From: Desulfurellaceae bacterium bin18
GTDB taxonomy: Bacteria > Desulfobacterota > Binatia > Bin18
DNA: 64,000 bases
Direction of reading: 5' to 3'
NCBI GenBank assembly: GCA_002238415.1
Contig: MPMI01000005.1
Location: 1-64,000 of the forward strand
In this document: piece after piece, positions 34,791-43,389 of the stretch
Numbering within the stretch: the stretch's first letter is position 1
Layout: each line of letters starts with the position of its first letter
Program-made: the position numbers and the translations under genes
The notes under the pieces: generated by a model
Seen by the model: the letters and a program-made list of their open reading frames with translations, nothing else
Told to the model about the DNA's origin: nothing
The model's database searches: none

Positions 34791-35822
34791 TCAATGTTGA
34801 AAATGGGGCATCACTTCTTTGGCAAATAAGCGCATAGCGCGTACGGTCTTGGCGTGATCTGCCCCCGGGTAGTGCATCCAGCAGATCAGGTAATCCATGC
34901 CAAGCTCTCGCTGATATTTTTCAATTTCCCGAATGCAATGATCGGGGTCACCAATAATGAACCGTTCTCGATGGGTATCAAATGTGACGGTGTCGGGATT
35001 TTCCACAACCCGGCCGGCGTCATCTCTCAGCGGCCGAACATTGGCCCATTTTCCGTACATGCCGCCATGGATGTACATAATGCCTTCACGCGCTTCTTCT
35101 TCCGCCTGGGCCGTGGTTTCTGCCACATAGACTTCACGAATAACCGGCGTTGCGCTGGCCGTTTTATGAAACCGCTCCAACTGCTGGCGATAGAGCCGAT
35201 AGTGCTCTTTCAACTCGTTGATATGATGGCGCGGGGACGCCACCAGCGCAGAGCCCCACTGGGCCGCTCGGCGCACACCGCCGGGAGTTGAGGCTCCGAT
35301 CCAGATGGGGGGATGGGGGTGCTGGTGGGGTTTGGGTGTCACACTCAGATTTTTCACTGTGTAATATTGACCCGAGAACGAGAAGCTTTCGGTTGTCCAG
35401 CTCTTGATGAGGATTTCGAGTTCCTCCTCCATGCGTTTTTCACGTCCGCTACGCTGCTCCTCGTAGCCGGCATATTCCTCCGGACGATAGCCGGTGGCCA
35501 CACCGAAGATCAAACGACCCTCTGCAATCGCGTCGAGTACAGCAACATCTTCCGCGGTCTGCACAGGGCGATGCAGCGGTAGGAGGTACATACTCGTCCC
35601 GATGGTGAGCGTGGATGTCCGGGCCGCCATGGCTGAGGCGGTGACGAGCAGGGAAGGGCACATGCCGTCTTCCATAAAATGGTGCTCGACCAGCCAGGCG
35701 GATTCAAAACCGATGTCCTCGGCAATGACAACCTGCTCAAGCATTTCCCGGTAGAGCTCGGTGTGCGTCTTCCCGGAGCCTGGCGGCGACTGCATCGAGA
35801 ATGGGCCAAGGCCGAATCGCAT
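34791..35822 (-). CDS. LLM-class flavin-dependent oxidoreductase
   Basis: A 343-residue bacterial luciferase-like monooxygenase. It begins MRFGLGPFSMQSPPGSGKTH, and includes FESAWLVEHHFMEDG, TSTLTIGTSMYLLPLHRPVQTAEDVAVLD, GRLIFGVATGYRPEEYAGY and PPIWIGASTPGGVRRAA, which places it in the FMN or F420 flavin group typical of uncultured soil and sponge bacteria. The oxidised substrate is unknown. It lies 34 bases upstream of pxpA on the same strand and may share its transcript, which would link it to cyclic-amide metabolism. Confidence 0.88.
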   Translation of the reverse strand: MRFGLGPFSMQSPPGSGKTHTELYREMLEQVVIAEDIGFESAWLVEHHFMEDGMCPSLLVTASAMAARTSTLTIGTSMYLLPLHRPVQTAEDVAVLDAIAEGRLIFGVATGYRPEEYAGYEEQRSGREKRMEEELEILIKSWTTESFSFSGQYYTVKNLSVTPKPHQHPHPPIWIGASTPGGVRRAAQWGSALVASPRHHINELKEHYRLYRQQLERFHKTASATPVIREVYVAETTAQAEEEAREGIMYIHGGMYGKWANVRPLRDDAGRVVENPDTVTFDTHRERFIIGDPDHCIREIEKYQRELGMDYLICWMHYPGADHAKTVRAMRLFAKEVMPHFQH

Positions 35823-36012
35823 GATGGATGCTCCTCCTGCAGCGGCTAAAAACGTGAAGAATTATCGCTCTCCAAAAGAGGTATTTGCGTATCTCAAATG
35901 TCGTTCACGTATTCAATTTCGAGAGGTTTTCTTGTTTCCCAGGCGCGTGGGTCTTCATAGCCGCTGCTTCTCAGCTCGAGTAGGATGACTTTCTTGTCTA
36001 CCATTTGGACTT

Positions 36013-36936
36013 ATGGGGAATCAAGGGAAAAATTTTCGTGCTATACATGAGTGTAAGCTTTTGAGAAACAACGCGTCCTCTCCTTTCTCCGTTGTACCAG
36101 CCTTGTTCAGGCTTATACGCCCCAAGCAGTGGGTCAAGAATAGCTTTGTTCTAGCTCCATTGGTTTTTGCTGGGCAGTTTACCAACTTGCTAGCAGTGAG
36201 TGAGGCACTGCTAGCCACGCTGCTTTTCAGTCTGGCTTCGTCCGCGGCCTATATCCTCAACGATTTCCACGACATCGAACATGACCGGAAGCATCCGATA
36301 AAATCCAAGCGTCCCTTAGCATCTGGGCAAGTCTCGAAGCCTCAGGCGTTGGTATTGTTCGGCGCTCTTTCTGGAGTGCTGATCTGGGGATATGTTCAGC
36401 GGCCCAGTGTCATGCTGGTAATAGTAGCGTATCTGGCGCTGAGTCTTTCATACACATTTGTCCTGAAACATCAGCCGGTTATCGACATTTTTAGCATCGC
36501 CCTAGGTTTTGTTCTGCGGGTGTATGCGGGCGCGGTAGCAATCTCGGTGTCGGTATCGGCGTGGATGTTTGTTACCATGCTGTGTTTGGCTCTGTACCTC
36601 GCATCCGTTAAGCGTCGTCAAGAGCTAAGGCTGAGCGGTAGGGAAGGTCGTCTGGTTCTGGAACAGTATTCGATCACGCTGGTAGACCGCTACGCCGAGA
36701 TGGCGGCCACTGGGGCCTTGCTTTTCTACAGTCTGTTCGTACTAACGGTCCGCCCCGAAATGGTCATCTCCATCCCCTTCGTGCTGTATGGGTTGTTCCG
36801 CTACTGGTTTGTCGTGGAGGCGTGTAAGAGGGGAGAATCACCGGCGGATGTACTGCTCTCAGACTGGCAGCTCCTAACTACTGTCTTGATCTGGCTGGGT
36901 ATCTGCGCTTGGGTTCTCTGGCCGACTGGAGCGTAA
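36013..36936 (+). CDS. UbiA-family decaprenyl-phosphate phosphoribosyltransferase-like protein
   Basis: A 307-residue polytopic prenyltransferase with about nine membrane helices. The Mg/diphosphate motif NDFHDIEHD (Asn83, Asp84, Asp87, Asp91) followed by RKHPIKSKRPLASG is the hallmark of decaprenyl-phosphate phosphoribose synthase (mycobacterial Rv3806c), which transfers phosphoribose from PRPP to a polyprenyl phosphate. A second acidic motif lies around LVDRYAEMAATGA. The start is uncertain because ATG 36013 lacks a good ribosome-binding site. It faces the AftB-like gene and, with DprE1 and DprE2, completes an arabinose-donor pathway except for the phosphatase. Confidence 0.85.
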   Translation: MGNQGKNFRAIHECKLLRNNASSPFSVVPALFRLIRPKQWVKNSFVLAPLVFAGQFTNLLAVSEALLATLLFSLASSAAYILNDFHDIEHDRKHPIKSKRPLASGQVSKPQALVLFGALSGVLIWGYVQRPSVMLVIVAYLALSLSYTFVLKHQPVIDIFSIALGFVLRVYAGAVAISVSVSAWMFVTMLCLALYLASVKRRQELRLSGREGRLVLEQYSITLVDRYAEMAATGALLFYSLFVLTVRPEMVISIPFVLYGLFRYWFVVEACKRGESPADVLLSDWQLLTTVLIWLGICAWVLWPTGA

Positions 36937-36980
36937 GGCATGAGCTTTGAGTACGCAGCGTGGTTTAGGGGCGAATGGCG

Positions 36981-39635
36981 TTATTCGTCAAACCGGACAC
37001 TCTCTCTCCAGAGCCACACCAGTTCTTTATCCTGTCCATACACGAACTGCCCGGTCTTGATACGGCTGATGTCATATTCCGGCAGCGCGACCACCGCCAC
37101 ACACTTGTCGTCGCTCTTGACGCCATACTCCTCCAGACGGAAGTCCAGGACGTTGAAGCCGTACTCTTTCCAGTAGTCGGACAGGTTTGTCGTGTCGGTC
37201 GGTGCCCAGTGCAACGAAAACAACGCGTCCGCAGCGTCCTGGCTACAGGCGTCTTTGATGTAGATCAACTCATTGTCGTTGATATACATATCGTAGCTGG
37301 CTCGGATGATGGGCTTGCCACTGCCGATTATCTTGTCAAGAGCTAAGCGCGGTCGTACCAGCATGACGTGGTCGAGCATGATGTGAGCCCCATGACTTAG
37401 TGCGAGGTCGAACAGTTGGAGTTGCAGCCGTTTGCCGGCGATGGTGGATAGTGGGTAGACGATCAAGTCGAACATTTCGGCCCTCTCGCCACTGAGACTC
37501 ATCCATTCGCCGGTCCCGTGCCAAACCGCGACTTCTTCGCCATCGGCCAATAGGCGTAGTCCAACATCAGGCCCCAAGCCACCGGCGAGGAGAAAGGCTA
37601 GGGATTGGTCGGCTCTGGCGGTGAACTCTGGCGAGAACGCCTTTCCGGTCGCCTTGTCACCTTTGCCAGGGTGATAGCTGGTCAGAAAGCCGGGGCCAAC
37701 ATGACCGAAAATCGGGAGTTGGTCCGCGTAGAACGTATGTCGGTAGTGGTTAGTGACTGCTACATCTTCGACGCGCCAGCCGTCCATGCCACCATGCTCG
37801 AAGCGTCCGAGAAACTGCTCGCCAACGTAGTGGAAGTAGTGATGGCCGTTAATGCTAAACAGATTGCCAGCAGGGTCAGTCAGCGAAAAGCGATTTTTGG
37901 CCCGCAGGTCGCGGTCGGCAAAACGCTCATCGACCCACTGATGATCTCCGACACGAAAAGGCATCCACAGTTCGGGGCCGATCTTTAGGGCGTAGTTTGC
38001 ACGGGCGAGCGCATCGGCTTTACTGGAGGCGGAAGGGTAGGGACGAAAGTTGACACCTCGCTGCTGGAGGTATCCTGGGGGTGGAAAGCGATCGTGGGCT
38101 ATACGCCGCTCATGGTTTAGACGCTTAACCGGACTACGTGCCACCGTCGCGTCGGCTAGGCCATGAATGTCGATGACTTTCATATCCCGGAGATAATAGA
38201 ATGGGAGGCCAGGGGAGGCGAAGGCGGCCAAGGCATCGTCTGGAATCACTCCACGCTCTACTTTCTCGTAGTCTTTCCATTGCGCTATCCGCTCGTTGGT
38301 AACCTGTTGGAAAAGTCCTGCGCGTAATCCGACATAGTGTCGGGCAGATTGCTTGCGTAAGTCGTTGGAGATGGCGACGATCGCTGGCATTCCCGGCACG
38401 GTGAGCAGCCATCCGGCGTTCTTTTCATTAAGTTCGATTTCCAGCTTATCCGGGCGTGGGCGTAGCACATCGTCTTTGAATAATAAGACGCTCTGAATTG
38501 CACCGACGTAAAACAGCACCGGTACGAAGAGTACGATCGTGCAAGTCCACGGTCCAGCCCACCGAGCGTATGAGCCAAATCGTTGGACCCGCCGAAGCCC
38601 GTCTGTCATCCAGGATCCAAGGTGAACGATGCCTGTGGCCACGGGGGCCGCTAATAGAGGCCAGTAAAAGTCCAGCGGACGATATTCGAAATGATCGCCG
38701 CCAATCCGCATGACATAGGCCATATGGACAAGGATACACAGCAGCACCAGGGCGTAGGAGCTGTCCCTCCACCTTCTCCAACGCTCCCGCAGGGCAACGA
38801 ACGCCAGCGGGATCAACACGTACAGCCCGGTCTCCAGTGCGGCGGCGACCAGGTAGCGAAAACCAGACTCGTACCACGGTCGCACATGCTTAGCGTAATA
38901 GGTATTGGGCAACCACTCGCCGTAGTAGCCGTACCGGAAAGTAAAGTGGGCCATGACAAGAGCGACGAAAGGCGTGGTCAGAAACAGGAGGTCGCGTCGG
39001 TCCAGCCGGCCGGCCGTGAGTATGCGCTGAACGGCGAACCAGCCGAAGCAGCACGCCGCTAGCATGATGCCTTCGGGTCGCGTCAGAGCCGCTCCAGCGA
39101 GGCTCAGCGACGCCACCAACAGACCCCGGCGCCTGTTTCCGTGAACGCCCAGACAGATAACCGCTAGGACAATGAAAAAGGTGAACTGCCGAGTTTCAAG
39201 TCCCCCACCCGAGGTCCACACAGCAAAGGTCGCGCTGCTGCCCAAGAGCCCCAGCGCCATCCAGGCGACGAGACCTCGATGATGGAGTGAAGGCAAGCGG
39301 GCGACCCACCACAGCATCGCAGCGATAGTGCCAACCGTGCAGACAACCGACAGCCACGGGGCGGCCTGCTCGGGGCGTATACCGAAGAGGCCCCAGATAG
39401 CCGTGAGCTCGAGGATCCACAGAAAGTTGGTATAACCCTCGACGTACTCGCCGGGATTGAATACCAAGCCATTGCCGTTAAGTAGATTGCGGACATAACG
39501 AAAGCTGATGAAGGCGTCGTCAGTGAGAAACCACGCGACGCCGGCCAGCCAGGCCAGGAGCACCAGCCACGGCAGGCAGACCAGGATATGGATCACGCGG
39601 ACTCGTTGCAGCGTGGCGAGCACGTTTTCAGGCAT
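36981..39635 (-). CDS. Large AftB-like GT-C arabinofuranosyltransferase
   Basis: An 884-residue membrane glycosyltransferase. The N-terminal 400 residues have about ten membrane helices and AftB-like motifs: FLTDDAFISFRYVRNLLNG with the catalytic-type Asp pair, VFNPGEYVEGYTNFLW, ALTRPEGIM, YYGEWLPNTYYAKH and GGDHFEYRPLDFYWP. Mycobacterial AftB, which uses decaprenyl-phosphoryl-arabinose as donor, is about 630 residues, so the soluble C-terminal part here (about 450 residues, with a jelly-roll-like end LLAGGLGPDVGLRLLADGEE) is longer. The start ATG 39635 lies 30 bases after the dprE2 stop, so it is co-transcribed with the donor genes. Confidence 0.8.
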   Translation of the reverse strand: MPENVLATLQRVRVIHILVCLPWLVLLAWLAGVAWFLTDDAFISFRYVRNLLNGNGLVFNPGEYVEGYTNFLWILELTAIWGLFGIRPEQAAPWLSVVCTVGTIAAMLWWVARLPSLHHRGLVAWMALGLLGSSATFAVWTSGGGLETRQFTFFIVLAVICLGVHGNRRRGLLVASLSLAGAALTRPEGIMLAACCFGWFAVQRILTAGRLDRRDLLFLTTPFVALVMAHFTFRYGYYGEWLPNTYYAKHVRPWYESGFRYLVAAALETGLYVLIPLAFVALRERWRRWRDSSYALVLLCILVHMAYVMRIGGDHFEYRPLDFYWPLLAAPVATGIVHLGSWMTDGLRRVQRFGSYARWAGPWTCTIVLFVPVLFYVGAIQSVLLFKDDVLRPRPDKLEIELNEKNAGWLLTVPGMPAIVAISNDLRKQSARHYVGLRAGLFQQVTNERIAQWKDYEKVERGVIPDDALAAFASPGLPFYYLRDMKVIDIHGLADATVARSPVKRLNHERRIAHDRFPPPGYLQQRGVNFRPYPSASSKADALARANYALKIGPELWMPFRVGDHQWVDERFADRDLRAKNRFSLTDPAGNLFSINGHHYFHYVGEQFLGRFEHGGMDGWRVEDVAVTNHYRHTFYADQLPIFGHVGPGFLTSYHPGKGDKATGKAFSPEFTARADQSLAFLLAGGLGPDVGLRLLADGEEVAVWHGTGEWMSLSGERAEMFDLIVYPLSTIAGKRLQLQLFDLALSHGAHIMLDHVMLVRPRLALDKIIGSGKPIIRASYDMYINDNELIYIKDACSQDAADALFSLHWAPTDTTNLSDYWKEYGFNVLDFRLEEYGVKSDDKCVAVVALPEYDISRIKTGQFVYGQDKELVWLWRESVRFDE

Positions 39636-39665
39636 TGCCCCAGGGAAAACAGGCAGCTTCTCATC

Positions 39666-40403
39666 TTACAGAGCAAGTCGTTTGAAAATTCTCTCAGGGA
39701 TGCTTTTGATGATGAGCATGATGTATTTCCAGAACCACGGTAGATAGACCATGCTCTTTTCCATATCAAGAGCCCTGACGATCCCTGTGGCTATGGTCTC
39801 AGGCTCTGACCACAGCAAGCCCTTATCGAATCTGGCCGTCATGGGCGTATCGACAAAACCAGGCTTAATGTCGAGCACATTGACACCAGACCGGTGGAGT
39901 CTGTTTCTGAGTCCTTGCAGAAAAACTGATACCATACCCTTGGCCGCGCCATAGACATAGTTGGACTGACGGCCACGTTCACCGGCTACGCTGGTAATGA
40001 CAGCAATGGTTCCGTTTTTCTGTCTCTCCAGTTTTTTGGCAAGGTGGGTCAAAAGCGAAACCGTGCTGATGGCGTTGGCGTTGAGTTCTGCCAGAGCGGT
40101 GTTGAAGTCTGTCTCGCAGGTCTTCTGGTCTGGCAATGTTCCGTGGGTGATTAACGCTACGTCAATTTTGCCTAGGGCTGCAAACGCGGTGGTGAGTATC
40201 TCTTCATGCGCATCAAAATTATTCACGTCGAGTCGGCTGTAACCGACCGAAGCACCTCCTCGAATCCTTAGATCCTCAGCCAGGGAAGAAAGGCGCTCGT
40301 AGTTACGAGCGAGCAGATAGAGCCGGTCGCCCCGCTGGGCAAAAATTTTGGCTGTGGATTCGGCTATGGCCGAGGTCGCTCCGATAATGAGAATATGTTT
40401 CAT
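39666..40403 (-). CDS. dprE2: DprE2-like decaprenylphosphoryl-2-keto-ribose reductase
   Basis: A 245-residue SDR of the DprE2 type. It starts MKHILIIGATSAIAESTAK (TGxxxGIG variant), has the ITHGT segment in place of NNAG, a catalytic Ser in VITSVAGERGRQSN and Tyr-Lys in YVYGAAKGMVSVF. The C-terminus WKYIMLIIKSIPERIFKRL is a membrane-associating helix as in mycobacterial DprE2. It should reduce the 2-keto intermediate to decaprenylphosphoryl-arabinose with NAD(P)H. It starts three bases after the dprE1 stop, so the two steps are translationally linked. Confidence 0.88.
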   Translation of the reverse strand: MKHILIIGATSAIAESTAKIFAQRGDRLYLLARNYERLSSLAEDLRIRGGASVGYSRLDVNNFDAHEEILTTAFAALGKIDVALITHGTLPDQKTCETDFNTALAELNANAISTVSLLTHLAKKLERQKNGTIAVITSVAGERGRQSNYVYGAAKGMVSVFLQGLRNRLHRSGVNVLDIKPGFVDTPMTARFDKGLLWSEPETIATGIVRALDMEKSMVYLPWFWKYIMLIIKSIPERIFKRLAL

Positions 40404-40406
40404 TTT

Positions 40407-41711
40407 TTACAGCCCCAAGCGCTGTGACTGTAAGGAGTGAAACACCCTATCGGCACCGTAGGCTTTTCGTACTTTCATAAACGACTGCCATCTGGGGTAA
40501 CTCCGTTTGAACATCTCTGCCGACATGCGCGCATCTTTCGTCAGATACACACGCCCACCATAATCGAGGACGATGCTGTCCAGTTCATTCAACAGCTCAA
40601 ACAACCCCGTATCCAGCTTAAAATCCAAGGCCAGGGTGCAACCTTCCATCGGGAATGAAAGGTAGTTGGTATTGTTTTTACCAAACGCTTTCAGGACCGC
40701 TAAAGCGGAAGCGCGTTTGGATGCCGCGATCCGCTCTAATACGGTCGTCAGCCCTTCGAGGCTGGCCTGTTTGGGAAGCACAAATTGGTACTGGGTAAAC
40801 CCGTTCTTGCCGTACAGTCTGTTCCAGTGGCGAATGCCATCCAAGGAATAAAAGAACGGTTCGTAGTGGATGCGTCGTTCCGTCCGTTTTTTCCTCAGCA
40901 GGTTGTAGTACAGCGCATTGAAGGCCCGAATGGTATAGCGATTCAGCACAAAACTCGGCATATCCACAGGAACGATCAGCGTAAGGCTCTTGCCCGGGGT
41001 GAGTCCTCCCTGGACTGAATGTTCGCCCAACATCACCACAGACCGCCCAAGTGACCTGCCGCTAGACGAGCAATCGAGCCAAGCAACGGAATAGGGCGCA
41101 TTATGGTGGATTGCAAAAAGATCCAGGGCTTCTTCGAGGGTCTTCGCCTTGAGCGTGGTTTCGTCGATGTAGACGCTCTTAATGGGCTTTAGCCCAAATG
41201 TCGCTTCGAGTATGACCCCGGTCAGTCCCATCCCGCCACAGGTGGCCTGGAACAGTTCGGGATGACGTTCTCGTGAACATTCAACAATACCGTCAGAGAT
41301 AGTTGCGATTTTCAGACGGCTTACATGGTCGGTGAAGCTGCCCTCTCGATGATGATTTTTCCCATGGATATCACTGGCGATGGCGCCTCCGATAGTCACA
41401 AATTTTGTTCCGGGCGTGACAGGTGGGAACCAACCTCTCGGCAGAAAGGCAGACAGGATATCGGCAAAGCTAACGCCGGCTGAGCAGGTCAGAGCCCCAC
41501 TGGACTCGTCAAAGCTCAGCAAGTGATCAAGATAACGAGTGCTGATGACATGAGGTGCCAACGAACTGTCGCCGTAACTGCGTCCCAGTCCGCGGGCAAT
41601 CAACGGATTCTGTGGATTGTCGCAGATACATCTGAGCACGTCTTCATGGGTCAGAGGGTGAAACACCTGCGCGTTGATGGTTGGGTATTTGCCCCATCCG
41701 CTTAATTCCAC
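40407..41711 (-). CDS. dprE1: DprE1-like decaprenylphosphoryl-ribose 2-oxidase
   Basis: A 434-residue FAD-linked oxidoreductase of the DprE1 type. The FAD-binding half has RGLGRSYGDSSL, TPGTKFVTIGGAIASDIHGKNHH and CGGMGLTGVI. The substrate half has LSFPMEGCTLALDF and VYLTKDARMSAEMF; Lys392 matches the catalytic Lys418 of the mycobacterial enzyme. At the position of mycobacterial Cys387, the benzothiazinone target, Ala361 is found. The start is a GTG. It oxidises the ribose 2-hydroxyl of the lipid-linked sugar. It sits between dprE2 and an aminotransferase gene 14 bases upstream. Confidence 0.92.
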   Translation of the reverse strand: MELSGWGKYPTINAQVFHPLTHEDVLRCICDNPQNPLIARGLGRSYGDSSLAPHVISTRYLDHLLSFDESSGALTCSAGVSFADILSAFLPRGWFPPVTPGTKFVTIGGAIASDIHGKNHHREGSFTDHVSRLKIATISDGIVECSRERHPELFQATCGGMGLTGVILEATFGLKPIKSVYIDETTLKAKTLEEALDLFAIHHNAPYSVAWLDCSSSGRSLGRSVVMLGEHSVQGGLTPGKSLTLIVPVDMPSFVLNRYTIRAFNALYYNLLRKKRTERRIHYEPFFYSLDGIRHWNRLYGKNGFTQYQFVLPKQASLEGLTTVLERIAASKRASALAVLKAFGKNNTNYLSFPMEGCTLALDFKLDTGLFELLNELDSIVLDYGGRVYLTKDARMSAEMFKRSYPRWQSFMKVRKAYGADRVFHSLQSQRLGL

Positions 41712-41724
41712 TTATCCAGTTTCC

Positions 41725-42837
41725 CTAGTTTCGATGAAATGCCGCAATAGCCCGTACCACCTCTTCTTGCATGGCCGGGGTGAGCTCCGGATAGATGGGT
41801 AGGGCCAGGCTACGTCTTGCCGCGTATTCGCTGTGGGGGAAGGCGCCACGCTCATAGCCCAAAGCGGCAAAACAGGGCTGGAGATGTAGCGGTGTCGGAT
41901 AGTAAATTGCCGTACCGATACCCTCGCGCTGAAGCCTTGCCAACAGGACGTCCCGGTGGGCGCTCTGGACAACAAACTGATTATAGATATGTCGCCGCTG
42001 CGGGGCCTCGACCGGCAGGCTCATCTCTCCGAGTCCGTGGGAAGCAAACAGCCGGCGATAGGTGCCGGCATTATGCTGCCGGGCGGCCGTCCAGGCATCC
42101 AGATGCCGCAGTTTGACGCGCAGCACCGCGGCCTGGATGGCATCCAGACGGAAGTTCCCTCCCACCCGAGTATGCTCATACCTGGACTGCTCCCCATGGC
42201 TCCGTAGCTGTCTGACCCGCTGCGCAAGCGGTGCGTCATTGGTGATCACCATCCCGCCGTCACCATAGCCGCCGAGATTCTTAGAAGGGAAAAAACTCAA
42301 ACATCCCAAATGCCCGAGCGAGCCGGCTCGCTTATCTTTGTATTCTGCACCGACTGCCTGAGCGGCATCTTCTATGAGAAAAAGATTCCGGCGAGCGGCA
42401 ATCTCAAGAATCGGGTCCATGTCCGCCATCTGGCCAAACAGATGAACCGGGATAATGGCTCGGGTCCGTGGGGTGATAACGGCTTCGATCCGGGCCGGGT
42501 CCAGATTATACGTCAGCGGGTCAATATCAACAAAAACCGGCCGTGCTCCGAGGCGGGCAATGCTCCCGACCGAGGCGAAAAAGGTATACGGCGAAGTGAT
42601 GACTTCATCGTCCGGCTGAATGTCGATCGCCATCAGGGCGACCAGCAGGGCATCCGTACCGGACGATACCCCGATCCCGTAACGACACGCGGAGTAGGCT
42701 GCGACCTCGCTCTCCAAGGTTTCCACCTCCGGTCCCAAAATGAATTGCTGGGACTCCAGAACGCGCTCAATCGCAGCCTGGATTTCCTGCCGGAGTGTGA
42801 CGTATTGCGCTTTGAGATCGAGCAGAGGGACAGCCAT
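41725..42837 (-). CDS. DegT/DnrJ/EryC1/StrS-family sugar aminotransferase
   Basis: A 370-residue PLP enzyme. It begins [31 protein letters not shown] binds phosphate, [10 protein letters not shown] carries the cofactor Asp, and [14 protein letters not shown] provides the Schiff-base Lys186. Members transaminate nucleotide keto-sugars for polysaccharide or glycan synthesis. ATG 42837 is chosen; an upstream stretch to 42894 has no homology. It is 14 bases upstream of dprE1 and first in that operon, hinting that the arabinose module also adds an amino sugar, which is inference. Confidence 0.9.
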   Translation of the reverse strand: MAVPLLDLKAQYVTLRQEIQAAIERVLESQQFILGPEVETLESEVAAYSACRYGIGVSSGTDALLVALMAIDIQPDDEVITSPYTFFASVGSIARLGARPVFVDIDPLTYNLDPARIEAVITPRTRAIIPVHLFGQMADMDPILEIAARRNLFLIEDAAQAVGAEYKDKRAGSLGHLGCLSFFPSKNLGGYGDGGMVITNDAPLAQRVRQLRSHGEQSRYEHTRVGGNFRLDAIQAAVLRVKLRHLDAWTAARQHNAGTYRRLFASHGLGEMSLPVEAPQRRHIYNQFVVQSAHRDVLLARLQREGIGTAIYYPTPLHLQPCFAALGYERGAFPHSEYAARRSLALPIYPELTPAMQEEVVRAIAAFHRN

Positions 42838-43008
42838 ACAGCAGTCTTCTTTCCCTTCTCTCCGCTCAGTACGGGTTCCCTGGGGCAGGGTCAAGAGTGC
42901 ACGGTTTAGACGTACAGGAGAGCGGAAAAACTACGACATATTTTGCGTGCGGCAAGGAGGAATGATAGTCTGAACTATGAAAGACGGTCGCGTGTTAAGG
43001 AGTCCTTT

Positions 43009-43383
43009 ATGCAGTGCTTGTGGAAGCGCTCTCGAATCGTCATTGCTGCTGTCGCCGTCCTGCTCGGTATGGGAGGAGGACTCTCCGGTTGTACGCAGGA
43101 ATCGCAGAATATGCTGAGTCGTTCCATTCAAAACTGGACGGGCACCAACGGCGTGTTGGATATTTATGCCGGAGAAAAGCTTGTGCTGCGCTTTATTGAG
43201 ATCGATAAGCTCAGCACTGCGGCAGCAACCGGTGATGGCAGCACAGCGAGACCCTACCGTTTTGGCTATGGCTATGCCGACAGGAATTTGAATTTCCGGG
43301 TCGATGAAGGAGAGAAGAAGGTCTATTTTGAATTTAGTGATTACTCGACCAGCTATGTTTTCTACGAGAACTACACCGAGTAA
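43009..43383 (+). CDS. Small lipoprotein of unknown function
   Basis: A 124-residue protein with a signal sequence (KRSRIVIAAVAVLLGMGGG) and lipobox LSGC, so it should be lipid-anchored at the cell envelope. The mature part (about 95 residues) includes GVLDIYAGEKLVLRFIEIDKL and a tyrosine-rich end YFEFSDYSTSYVFYENYTE; no family is recognised. AAGGAG at 42997-43002 sets ATG 43009. The CdaA-YbbR fusion gene begins 6 bases after its stop, so the two are surely co-expressed; a role in controlling or sensing for the cyclase is possible. Confidence 0.75.
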   Translation: MQCLWKRSRIVIAAVAVLLGMGGGLSGCTQESQNMLSRSIQNWTGTNGVLDIYAGEKLVLRFIEIDKLSTAAATGDGSTARPYRFGYGYADRNLNFRVDEGEKKVYFEFSDYSTSYVFYENYTE

Positions 43384-43389
43384 CAAGGC

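Noticed and set aside
33941..34837. Plus-strand frame of about 300 codons
   Set aside because: Antisense of pxpA, whose family assignment is secure.
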